Positions 11,572-22,905 of a stretch of 64,000 nt of DNA are shown in pieces. The stretch is from Neocallimastix lanati (nom. inval.) (Eukaryota; Neocallimastigomycota; Neocallimastigomycetes; Neocallimastigales; Neocallimastigaceae), in NCBI GenBank assembly GCA_016946835.1, contig JACVTC010000001.1:354501-418500 (forward strand). Direction: 5' to 3'. Every line of letters starts with the position of its first letter. Position 1 is the stretch's first letter. Made by a program: the position numbers and the translations under genes. The notes beneath the pieces were generated by a model, which saw only the letters and a program-made list of their open reading frames with translations, was not told where the DNA came from and ran no database searches.

Positions 11572-12191
11572 TTATTATTACCAATCCTAACACCATATTT
11601 ATCACAATTGTTTAAAATATCATTAATGAATCAATTACACAAAATAAGTGATAAAGGGCATCCTTGTCTAACACCACGATGAATAGAAAATTCATTTGAT
11701 AACATGTCAAAGTTACGAGCTCTAGCTTTAGAAGTAAGATAGAGATTAGAAATGAAATCAAAACATTTGTCACGGATACCAAGGTGAAAGATTTTTGTAA
11801 GAATGTTGAAAATGGGAACAGAATCCTAGGCTTTTTTCAGATCAAGAAAAGCTACATATGTGAATTTGTCTTTAAATTATCTTCTTTGACATATTTCTCT
11901 AATTGAAATGTAGAGACTAATACATTTTTCATGATTGCGAAAACCAAACTGTTCAGGCCTAATAAAATTATGTTTAAAAGCATATTTAGAAATTCTATCT
12001 GTGACTATTTTTGTAAGAATTTTAAGACCGACATTGATTAGAGAGATATCTCTATAATTATTACAATTAGAAAGATCGCCTCTTTGGAATAGAAACAATA
12101 GATGCAGAGTTCCATTCATTAGGAAAAGAACCTTCCCAAATTTTGTTAAAAATAATATATTAATATAATTAATATATAAAAAAATTTTCAT
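11572..12191 (-). pseudogene. LINE reverse transcriptase fragment (fingers and palm)
   Basis: The minus strand encodes NYRDISLINVGLKILTKIV, then IRPEQFGFRNHEKC, then a FLDLKKA block, then FSIHRGVRQGCPLSLILCN. These are the ordered fingers-to-palm motifs of a LINE reverse transcriptase, including the RQG-PLS block. Stops fall after FLDLKKA and after LILCN, and a frameshift lies near 11877. The fragment is present only in unit 1. Units 2 and 3 have other, AT-rich sequence at this point, so it inserted after duplication or was lost from them. Confidence 0.7.
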
Positions 12192-12240
12192 GCAAAAATT
12201 ATATAATAATAAATAGATGGTATTAAATATTTAATGGAAA

Positions 12241-12421
12241 AAGATAAATTAAAGAAAAATCATTACCATAGGAGAAATTCAACCTCATATGGAAAGTTCA
12301 TGTCATTGGGCATGAAGGCTTTGCAAAAACCTAAAGAAATCTTTCTATTGGATAGATAGAAAAAGATTATTTTGTGAAAATTGCCAATTAAATAAACGAA
12401 ATGAAATTCTTTTTGTACACG
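12241..12421 (+). pseudogene. Ty3/gypsy integrase zinc-binding domain relic, unit 1
   Basis: In plus-strand frames the segment reads a VIGHEGFAKT-like block and, after a frameshift, FCENCQLNKRNEI. This matches the H-H-C-C zinc-binding domain that opens a gypsy integrase. The same relic occurs at 34320-34511 and 53823-54014. A family 2 LTR interrupts it immediately downstream. Confidence 0.5.
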
Positions 12422-12884
12422 TGATTGCAACATATTTGTATATTTAAATATTTATCATATATTAAATTTATATCTTATTATAATAATTTATATTATTATA
12501 TATTTTATATTATTATTTATATTTTATAATATTATTTATATTTTATATATATTCTATTTTGTATATATTATATTATATTTCTTACATATATTTCTTAAAT
12601 ATTAATTTATACTTTTTTATTTTAAAATATTAAAGTTCATATTATAAATATAATAGTTTATATTATTCATATAAGAATATATATTATTATTTTATTTTTA
12701 TTTACTATATTTATTTATATTTATATATTATTAATACTTTACATTATGACTAATATTACTTCTTACTCCTGTTTTTTGTTTTTCTTTCGGAGAAATAATA
12801 TTGTCAATTATAAAATAATAAAATATTAATAAATTTTATTAAAAACTTAAATATATTATACTAGCCACAACATAAAGAATATCA
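12422..12884 (+). repeat. Solo LTR, family 2, inside the integrase (unit 1)
   Basis: The element starts with TGATTGCAACATATTTG and ends with GAATATCA, next to the GCCACAACATAAA landmark. It separates the zinc-binding relic from the integrase core relic. It is shared with units 2 and 3, so it inserted before the unit was duplicated. Exact ends are uncertain because no clean target duplication is visible. Confidence 0.4.
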
Positions 12885-13067
12885 CATTATGACTCATATT
12901 GTTACAAGATTTGTAATTTTACTTTGTGTATAATTACAACTAATAATGATATATAATTTAATTTTATAAAAATATTTTTAGACCTGTATGACGTATACAT
13001 TAAAATTTACTGTAACGTATTATCCTGAATTTAATGGTCTAACTGAAAATCGAAATTGAGAAATAAA
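12885..13067 (+). pseudogene. Ty3/gypsy integrase core fragment, unit 1
   Basis: Plus-strand frames give a HIVTRFVI-like block and then, after frameshifts, a YYPEFNGLTENRN-like block. The second block matches the conserved 'YHPQ-NG-.ER-N' region around the catalytic Glu of retroviral-type integrases. The coding trace stops abruptly at the boundary with the GC-richer insert. In unit 3 the same domain runs on to its C-terminus. Confidence 0.55.
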
Positions 13068-13389
13068 CAGGTCAATGTGAACGGTGGAAACAACAGGATC
13101 GTATTTGGGGTGGAAAACGATTATTGGCATATTCCAACCATCACATTTGCGGCAAGACGAGTACTCTTTAGGCGTAGAGGATAGTCAAAACAACAATTAT
13201 GTTGACAGGATAATAAATGGGGCAATTCCCCGGGATGTTATTGACATGGAAAGAGTCAAGTATGTTCCCATCATAAAAGAAAACGACAGCCATAAAAAGG
13301 CCAAAGTCCATTATCTTTTAGACTTTCATATCAGGAAAAGGGATGTTGAGAAAATGGATTTACTGAACTGCCCCGGAGGAACATTAAAG
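13068..13389 (+). other. GC-richer unidentified coding fragment, copy 1
   Basis: This stretch is clearly less AT-rich than everything around it and has balanced codon use. One frame reads NGGNNRIVFGVENDYWHIP. Another, entered after a shift near 13170, reads GVEDSQNNNYVDRI, then GAIPRDVIDMERVKYVPIIK, then DFHIRKRDVEKMDLLN. I do not recognise the family. The left edge joins a truncated integrase and the right edge ends exactly at a LINE poly-T. The fragment occurs three times (also 35165-35488 and 55917-56247). It may be a captured gene piece or a part of the retroelement that I cannot place. Confidence 0.45.
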
Positions 13390-15325
13390 TTTTTTTTTTT
13401 TTTTTTTTATACTAGGAAGAGAATACACTTCTAGTGTTTTATTAAATAGTTTAAAATATTTTTATGTATTACATTTTATAAAAAAAATATACATTATATA
13501 ATTAAAAGATAAAAAAAAAAATAAAATTTATATAAAAGATTAAGTAAAACTAAAAAAAAAAAAAAAAAAAAAAATAAAATAAAATTAAACATTAACAAAT
13601 TTTAATTAATCAAAAAAAAAATTTTATTTAATATAGAATAAAAATAAATTCAAAAGCTAAAAAAATTTCTGTGTTGATGTATACTCTATGTAGTAACATG
13701 ATCACCATTATAATCTAAAATAATAAAACAAAGAAGTAACATTTTTAAAATAGATAGTGTGGTATTCACTAAACTCTCCTTTGAACCACAAGAAAGACCA
13801 TCAAAAAGTTGAATTACTTACTATAGGTTCTGTGCTGTTAGTTAATGCGTATTGATGAGAATTAACAGGACTTCTAACTGCATTATTCCTTTGCTTTATT
13901 GGTACGACGTCGGCACTCTTGGTAATGAAAATGTTTTTGGTAAACCTCTCAAAAAGTAACTCAAGAGAGCTACTGATGATCGATAATTATATTAGCAAGA
14001 TATTTGGCAAGCCCCACAATATGCCAAACAGTAGACCCCAGTGATTTTTTTAGGAGTTGTTCACATAAATGTCCCTGTTCTCTAGTATCGAATTGTAACT
14101 CATCTTAAGCTGAAATTCCACCAAGAAGGAATATATATATATACTTGTTTATGAAATTTTCATATTCTAAAATATTATAAAAAAGAAGGAAGTAAGGAAA
14201 GATTCCTTTATTTTATTTGCAAATAAAATGAAATGGTCATCAATAAAATCTAAAGATTACATCGACATAAAGAAAAGGTAGAGCATTCAAATATCCAATA
14301 AATAAAAAGATTGTTCACCTTTTCCACAACAAAGGCAAAATTTAGGACAATCGTCAAAAATTCTACCACTTTTAATTGCAATAGTGGTATTATATTTATA
14401 ACCAGTTCTTAATCTTAAGATCCAGTTAAAACCAAAACTTAAATGACTGAATTCAAGGCTGAGTTTGAATAGATTTCTAATATATATAAATTTGAAGTTA
14501 TCGTAATTCGTACCTTTGATTCCTTGGAAATTTACCAACATCAGATCAATAAGATTCAATAACATCTTTGAATTTAGTGATATTCTTTTTCTTATTTTTC
14601 TTGTAGAGCACCAGTGATTTTTTCGACCAAGAATAACATGGCATGGAAGGGATATGTTTTATAAGATCTTTAATGATACATTTTGAATTTCTCCATTTAT
14701 AAAAGTATTTTATTTGAAGAGGAGCACATAAGCCGGCAATTGGAAATACTTGAAGATCACAAGAAAAGGCATAAACACAAACCGTTGAATTTCTTTTGAT
14801 ATAATACTTAACATTTTTTTCTTTTCCTTTTCAATATTAAGATAATCTTTCTTAGTTCGAGGAGCCAGAATCAATACACCACAACAATGAATTGTTAATG
14901 ACATTCTTAAAATTGTTTTTGTTTGAACCTAAGAGTGGAGCAAAATATAATGTTTTGCTAATAATATATAATTGAATAATAGATCTTTTAAAAGTTAATG
15001 GAATTTTATTATTGGATAAAAAAAAACTAGAGAAAGATAATAAGAATTTTCTAACTTTAGTGTTCATATAAGTGATAAAAGGCTCAAGGGAAAAATCATT
15101 ACTGAAGGGGATATCTAAGTAAATATACACAGATTTTTTAGGAACAGAATACATACTAAGGGGAAATGTAGGTTCTTTATAACCAGGAAATAAAACAAAC
15201 TTTAAGGGTTTAATAATCATTGTAGCTTATTTATTGATATCAAAAGACATTTCATTTTTATTAGCCCAACGAAAAACAAGATAAAATAGAGCCTTCATTT
15301 TTTCATTCACTAGAGGCTATAAGAA
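13390..15325 (-). mobile_element. LINE A, 5'-truncated, unit 1
   Basis: This is a non-LTR retrotransposon on the minus strand. Its poly-A tail is the poly-T run at 13390-13408. Reading back from the 5' side, 14852-15220 encodes the RT thumb region (IIKPLKFVLFPGYK, then SVYIYLDIPFSND). 14287-14565 encodes a C-terminal part with a C-x-x-C block (CLCCGKGEQ) like the cysteine knuckle of LINE ORF2. 13680-14170 carries the decayed C-terminus. The frames are broken, so the copy is dead. Closely related copies lie at 35489-37421 and 56248-58270. LINE B interrupts its 5' side. Confidence 0.7.
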
Positions 15326-16090
15326 TTTTTTTTTTTTTTTTTTTTTTTTTTTAGACGGGGAAGAGAATACACTTCCATAACTTTATTAATTTTATTTTAA
15401 AAAATACATGTAAGTGAAAAGTACATTTAAAATTAAAAATAAAAAAAAAAAATTTAAAAAATAAAAAAAATAAAAAAGCTCAAAAATACAATGTATTTCG
15501 GCAAGTTGTACTATGCGGGAATTTTTCCCTTCCTAACAAATAAAAAAGAAATAAAAACCAAGAAGTAACATCTTTAAAATAGATAGTGTGGTGTCCACTA
15601 CACTCTCTCCGGATTCATCATTTATTGAACTACTAGGGCGAGATTCACCCTTCGTAGAAATAGAAGATGATCCTGTATTATCATTATGCCTTATCAGTAC
15701 GACGTCGACGCTCTTGGATAAGTTTGGTATTTTGCAATACCTATAAAATAATAGCTCAAACGAACTACTAATGATAGGTATTGCACTTGTTAAGAATTCC
15801 GCCAAGCCCACAATTTTTGGAAATAGGTGACTCGGATGAACCTTTGAAAAGTAATTCATTTAATTGTCTCTGTTCCCCACTATCGAAATGTAGCTCATTT
15901 AAAACTAAAGTCCTACCAAGAAGGAACAAGTATATATAATGATTGATATAATCTTCAAAATCAGTAATAGAGTCATAGAAAGAAAGAGGATTACACACTC
16001 TTAATCTTCCTAAGGAATTTAAACATAGAGATCATCGATGAAATTTAAAGAATTCCATCTAAAAGATGCAAGAGCATCGCATTTAAAAAT
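15326..16090 (-). mobile_element. LINE B, 5'-truncated, nested in LINE A (unit 1)
   Basis: A poly-T run at 15326-15352 marks the 3' end. The flanking GGGAAGAGAATACACTTCC resembles the LINE A 3' end, so the two families are related. The minus strand encodes YLFLLGRTLVLNELHFDSGE, then after a frameshift SVDVVLIRHNDNTGSSS, and ends in LSILKMLLLGFYFF. This is the C-terminal tail of the LINE ORF2. The insertion cuts the LINE A sequence after GGCTATAAGAA. The equivalent site in unit 3 (near 58180) is empty. Confidence 0.65.
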
Positions 16091-16875
16091 CCTTTATTTT
16101 TTTTTTTTTTTTTTTTTTTTTTTTATTTTTTTTATAAAGACGGCAGTAAAAAATATAATTTTTTAAAAAAAAAAAAAAGAAAATACTATATATTTACATA
16201 ATAATTATATCATAAACAATCTCAATTAGACAATTAAACAAGTCATATACCAAATACTCTTTTTATATATATATATATATATATATATTTTTAATATTAA
16301 TAAATATTTAATAAATAAATTTTATTTTTATTTTATTTTATTTTATTTTATTTTATTTTTATTTTATTTTTATTTTATTTTTTATTTATTTGATAATTTA
16401 AATATTTAAATTATAAAAAAAAATGAAAAATAAAAAAAAAAAAAAAAAAAATAATTAACTATTATAAGTATTAATTTTTACATAAATATTATTAAAATAA
16501 AATAAAAAAAAAAAAAAATAAAAATAAATAAAAAAAAATTTTTTATCATTTTTTATTTTTTTTTTTTAAAAAAGAATTTACTATTATTCTTATTTAATTT
16601 TTCTATCTAAATAAATATATATAGAAATAAATAAATCATAATAAACTATTTAATAATTATTAAATTATTTTTAATAATTATTTTCATAAATTAATGATTA
16701 AATAATAAATATAATTTTTTTTTTAATACTTTAAATTTTATATGTAATTCTTTTTTTAAAAAAAAATAAAAAATTAAAATAAAAATTTTAAAATATAATA
16801 GATTTTTGGTACAAAATTTTTTTTTTTTAGTATAAAAAATATAATTAATAAATTTAAAAAACGTTTAATCAAAAC
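16091..16875. other. Poly-T tract and AT-rich 3' flank of gene copy II
   Basis: A poly-T tract (16097-16124), a (TA)n run near 16266-16288 and an interrupted TTTTA repeat (16320-16385) fill the stretch. The rest is AT-rich DNA downstream of the chitin-binding gene and probably contains its 3' UTR and polyadenylation site. I see no gene. The identical stretch recurs at 38187-38971. Confidence 0.4.
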
Positions 16876-18040
16876 TTAATTATTACATTTTCCGAATTCA
16901 GATTGACATCCTTTAGCAATGGAACAATGATTACTGCTTCTACCACAATATCCATACTTACTACAACATTCATTAGATGGACATTGACCATCCTTCTTAC
17001 CACATCTACCGTTAGTGGATTGTTTTAATTTACATTGACCAAATTCAGATTGACATCCCTTATCAATGGAACAATGATCACTACTTCTACCACAATATCC
17101 ATACTTACTACAACATTCATTAGATGGACATTGACCATCTTTTTTACCACATCTACCTGTTGTGGAGGTTGGAAGATTTGATGAGGCTGTTTTGGTTGAG
17201 GATGTTTTAGTTGTAGATGTTTTTGAGCTAGTTTCACATTGACCAAATTCTGATTGACATCCCTTAGCAACGGAACAATAACTCGACGTAGTACCACAAT
17301 AACCATACTTACTACAACATTTTCCAGATGGACATTGACCATCCTTTTTACCACATCTACCTGTTGTAGAGGTTGGAATATTTGAAATGGTAGTAGTTTT
17401 AGTTACAGTCTTTTTTGTGGTTTTAGTCGTAGATGGATTTGGATTTGAGCTATCTCTACATTGACCAAATTCTGATTGACATCCCTTAGCAATTGAACAA
17501 TAACTCGACGTAGTTCCACAATAACCATACTTACTACAACATTCATTAGATGGACATTGACCATCTTCCTTACCACATTTACCTGTCTTAGAGGTTGGAA
17601 GATTTGATGATGCTGTTTTAGTAGTTGATGTTTTAGTAGTTGATGTTTTAGTAGAAGATGTTTTAGTAGAAGATGTTTTAGTAGAAGATGTTTTAGTAGA
17701 AGATGTTTTAGTAGAAGATGTTTTAGTAGAAGATGTTTTAGTAGAAGATGTTTTAGAGGTAGATGTTTTAGTAGAAGATGTTTTAGTAGAAGATGTTTTA
17801 GAGGTAGATGTTTTAGTAGAAGACGTTTTAGAGGTAGATGTTTTTGTAGTTGATGTTTTTGCTGAATCGGAAGAACATTCCTTATAAATCTTTTCATAAT
17901 CCTCAAATCTTAATCTTAAACATGGAATCTCTACTCCTTTATCAATACAGAGATTATTATTATCTTCATCGTAATTACACATTATTAATTTTGAATTAGT
18001 TAAAATTCTTCCTTTAAGATTATAATTTCCACTTAAATCA
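16876..18040 (-). other. Exon 37 of copy II: C-cap, linker and four CBM18 domains
   Basis: The exon opens with an LRR C-cap (LSGNYNLKG), followed by a Thr/Ser/Lys-only linker of repeated TKTS units (about 17590-17860). Four hevein-type domains follow, at 17458-17577, 17236-17355, 17032-17151 and 16885-17004. Each has eight Cys in the CBM18 order, with QCPSNECCSKYGYCG or a close variant in the core. CBM18 binds chitin or N-acetylglucosamine oligomers. A second Thr/Ser/Lys linker separates domains one and two. The stop codon follows the last domain by two residues. Confidence 0.85.
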
Positions 18041-19678
18041 CTAATTTTATATATATATATATAAATAAAAAAAATTAAAAAAAAGATATTAGAACAAATT
18101 AGAACAATGATTATTTAATCCAATAATATTACAATAAAATTTGTTAATTTAACACTTAATTATATTTGAAAATTTTATATTTAATTTTTTTAGCTATTAC
18201 TATTCATTAATTTTTTTTTTTTTTTCAAATATAAAATTATTTTTTAATTACATTAATTCAAGATTAGGAAAAGAGTTTAAGTATTGTGGAATTTCTTCAT
18301 CTATTTCATTATAAAATAAATCACTATAAAAATAGTTAATATATATATAAATACAATATAGAATATTATTAAAATATTGTTATTTAATTTATTTATTAGG
18401 AAATATTAATCATTATTCAAATCTCAGATTTTAATTTAATAATAATCATGTATAGGATAAATATGAATACATACAGAGTACGAAGTTTGGTAAATTGTTC
18501 TAAGAAACTTGGGAATTTTTTTAATCCAATACTACTTAAACCTCTAAAATATATATATATATATATATTTATATATTTATATGAGTAATTAAAATTATAA
18601 AATGAAAAAAAAATTATTAACATTAATAAATTAATTTATGAAAATATTTCTTGATTAATAAATTATTTTTAATTAACAAAAATAAAATTAATAAAATAAA
18701 ATAAAATAAAACAAAATTAAATAAAATAAAAATTTTTGAAAATATGATAATAAACTTTAAATAGAAAAGGTAATTTGGGATATACTAACAAATTTTCAAG
18801 ATCAGTAAAGTTTTTTATAATATCTAAATTATTAGCCATTCCATGAATTCCATTTAAATAACTATATTTAAGAAAAAAAAATTTTTTTTTTTAAATAATT
18901 TTTTAATTAATGAATTTTTTTTTTTTTTTTTTTTTTTTAATAATAATATAGATATAAAATAAGAAAGGTAAAACTTACAGGGATTTAAGATTCTTAAGAT
19001 TTGCTAATTCTTTTGGAATTTTTAATCTTTTATTATAGCTTAATTTACTAAATAAAAAAAAAAAAAAAACAAAATTTAAACATAAACATACAATATAATT
19101 TTAATAAATAAAATTAATTTTTAATGAATAATAAAATTATAAAAATTAAATATTATTCTAATGTATTAATTGAAAAAATATTTAAAATTATATTCAAATT
19201 TTAATGGTTGAAATTATATTTCATAATTAAAAATATTTAAAATTATATTTATATTTTAGTTGAAAAAATTTCTTCACGTTTTACTCATTAAAAATACTTT
19301 AGAAAAAAAAAATTATCTTATAAAACACTAACAGATATACAAGGTTCTTTAAGTTTTCGATTTCTTTTGGAATTTCGGATATTCTATTATTATTTAAAGC
19401 ACTATAAAAATAATAATAATAAAAAATAATGTTTAATTATTAATATAAATAATTGATTTATTATATATTATATATTTTATATAAATGATTATATTAATAT
19501 AAATTAATAATAATAATAATAAAATAATAATAAAAAATAAAGTTACAGATTTTCAAGATTTGTAAGTTCAAATAATTTTTTTGGTAAAGTATCCAATTCA
19601 TAATATAAATTAGAAATAGTTCTATGTTTAATCATTTATTTATTATAGATATTTATTTGATATGAAAAAAATTAATTA

Positions 19679-19709
<31 letters not shown>

Positions 19710-20082
19710 CTTATTATTAAATTATTTATTATTTATTATTTAATTATTATATTATTAATTATTTAATTATTATTTTTTATTTAAATATTAAAAATTTTTT
19801 ATTTACAAATTTTTCAAATTAGGCAAAGAATAAATGTACGATGGTATATTATTCTTTTTAAAATCTGTACAATCACTAATTTCTCTATTTTAAAATAACA
19901 AATATAAAAGTTTGTTAGAAATTTATAAAATTATAAATCTTAAATAACTATTCTAATATATTTATTAATATAAATTATAAATATTTATTAATAATTAAAT
20001 ATATATACTAACAAGCTTTTTAAGTTTTTAAGTTTACTTAAAACATCAGTATTAACGGATTTTCTTGAGTAACTTAAGAATG

Positions 20083-20116
<34 letters not shown>

Positions 20117-22870
20117 ATATTTTTATAATAAATATTCAATTAATTTTAAAAAAAAAATTATTCATTTTATATTTAAATAAAAAAATAACAGAAAAAAAAA
20201 TTTTTTTTATATATAAAAGAATAATAAATAGTAGATAAAAAAATATTTTTTTTTTTTTTAAATATTACAGATTTTCCAAGTTTGTTAACTTTGATAAATC
20301 GTTTACACCATTTTTAGTTAAGAATACATTTTCTATATGACTTTTATATATATATATATATAATAAATACATTAAACATTTTTAAATATATAAAATATAC
20401 AGGTTAATTATATTAATATTATGAAAAAAAAATCACGTATATTATATAGTAAAATAAAATTAAAAAAAAAAAAAAAAAAAAAAAAGGATATTTTATTTCC
20501 TTATATTAATATTTTTTTTAATTATTTAAAATGCTAAAATAAAGAATATAAAATAAAAATTTATATTTACAGGTTCTTTAAAGTAGGAATATTTGGAAAA
20601 TCATTTAATATATTGAAAGCATAAGAATATGGCATATAATATTTACTATGTAATATATAAATATATATTAAAAATAAAATATATATGATTATATAAATAT
20701 ATATTAAAAATAAAATATATATGATTATATAAATATATATTAAAAATAAAATATATATGATTATATAAATATATATTAAAAATAAAATATATATGATTAT
20801 ATAAATATATATTAAAAATAAAAAAAAAATATATTATAATTTTATAAATTTATATTTGTAATTCTATAATAAAATATATATCTGATATTATCTGATATAT
20901 ATATATATTTTTTAAATTTTTATTCTTCAAAGATTTGTAAATTATCTTTTTATTTCTTTGATCATTTTATGCTAAAATTTTATCTTTATTTATCTATTGA
21001 ATAATTAATATAATTAATATTTTTTTTTTTTAATTTTAATTAATTATTCAATAGATAAATAAATTATTTCTAATCATAAAGAATTAATAAAATTAATATA
21101 TGAAAATATCAGAAAATTAAAAATTCTTTATTTTCATATATTTATTTTATTAATTCATTAACCCAAAAATACAAATATTTTCTATTGTACATTTATGATT
21201 AAATGATATAAAGGTTTTATTAAAAAAAAAATAAAAAAGATTTTTTTTCAATCTTCCAAAATACTATTTATTATTTAAACAATGGATAAATTTAATGTGT
21301 TTATACTTACAACTCCTTAAGATTTTTAATATTTTCTAATGGTTTCAAAGAAATTTCATTGATAAATGGAATAGCAATTTCACTTTTAATATATTATATA
21401 ATAATAGTAGATAATTTATAAAATTAATAATAAGAATAATAAGAATAAAATTGTATTAGTGATGGTTGATGTCAGTCACAAATAATGTATTTTTGTAATC
21501 TAGATTAAAAATGTACTCAATATTAATCTTATTATTTCATTAGAACATACAGTTTTTCAAGATTTTTTAATTTTGAAATATCCTCTAAAGTTTTCTGAGT
21601 AAGGTCTTCTTCAGAGTCAATTTTAATTGTTCTATATAAAATAATTATATTATTATATGAAAACAATGAAAAAGAAAATTATTATTATTATTATTATTTA
21701 TTATTTTTTTTTTTACAATATTTTTATTTTGTTATCTCAATATTTAAATATTTACAATTCTTTCAAGGAAGATATTGATGTAATCATAGAAATGTAAGTT
21801 TCATAATTCTCATCAAAACTATATATATAATTCCTATTATTATATTATAATAAAAATAATAAAAAAAGTAAAAAATAAAAAAAAAAAAAAAAAAAAAAAA
21901 AAAACATAAATGTTATTACATTTTCTATAATTTTAAACTATTTTTTTTATGTATTATATACACTAGTCTAATGTTTACATTTTCCATGTATTAATTTAAA
22001 AAAAATTTTTTTATAATATATATATACATCCTTTCATTATATTTTAAAAATAAAATTCAACTTACAAATAAATAATTTCACCGGCATCATTTACTTTACA
22101 TTCTTTTAAAGGTAATTCATAATGATCGCTTAATCTTCGAATTTGATTCCTCATTTCTTCACATTTATTTAAGCATAAACCATATTCTTGTTGGCAACCT
22201 TCCTTAATGGAACAGCTGGTTTCTTTGGAAGAACAAATACCATCTTTACCACAACATTGACCTTCAGGACATTTACCAATTCCTTTTCCGCACTTATCAT
22301 TATTCGTTGAAGTGGAACAATGCTTTTTTGGGATATATATTTCATCAAAACTGTAATTATAATTTAAACAATCCATATCTTTAGCAATACAAAGACTATA
22401 ATCTGAACTATAATAACAATTCGTTAAACTTGGATTTGTTAAAGTTTTACCGAGAATATTAACATTTCCAGAAAGATTTCTTTGTTTATAAATATAGGAT
22501 AAATTATTATAAATGATGATAATTAGTTTTCAGTTTTCATTATTATTTTTTCATTTTTTTATATGCATATATCTATATAGTTAAACACTTCAATATCCTA
22601 TTTTACTTACATGTATTCAAGTTTAGATAAACTATTAAGAGAATCTGGTAATTCATCATATATTTTATTTACTTCTAAGTTGCTAATATTATTTAAACGG
22701 GTCGAAAAAATAAAATAATTAAAAATATTTGAATTATTATTATTTGTATTATTATTAATTAGGTAATGATGATGATTATTTGTTTTAATATTATGATGAT
22801 GATTATTTGTTTTAATATTATGATGATGATTATGATAATTATAATTATTATAATTATGATTATGATTATA

Positions 22871-22905
<35 letters not shown>

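Larger units (their letters stand above)
18252..21818 (-). other. LRR block 2 of copy II (13 single-LRR exons)
   Basis: Thirteen exons of 63-81 nt, each flanked by AG and GT and each in phase 2, encode one LRR apiece. They match exons 24-36 of the intact gene at an offset of 22096. The repeats carry the LxxLxLxxN and IPxxLxxLxxL signatures, some of them irregular. Introns are 100-300 nt except the third, which is about 665 nt and holds repeat structures. Confidence 0.75.

Noticed and set aside
13084-13434. A 116-codon plus-strand gene for the GC-richer fragment
   Set aside because: It would need a GTG start and would end in Phe codons from the LINE poly-T. The first part fits better in another frame. 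I kept it as an unidentified fragment and not as a gene.
17403-17906. Long open frames rich in KHLLL or LKHLPL overlapping the CBM18 exon (also 17025-17354, 39499-40002 and 39121-39450)
   Set aside because: They are other-frame readings of the TKTS linker and CBM18 repeats. The real frame has the eight-Cys domains and fits the splice phase.
22170-22300. A short stand-alone chitin-binding gene starting at the internal Met at 22376
   Set aside because: The upstream codons stay in frame to a valid acceptor and carry the conserved LRR C-cap, so this Met is internal to exon 23.
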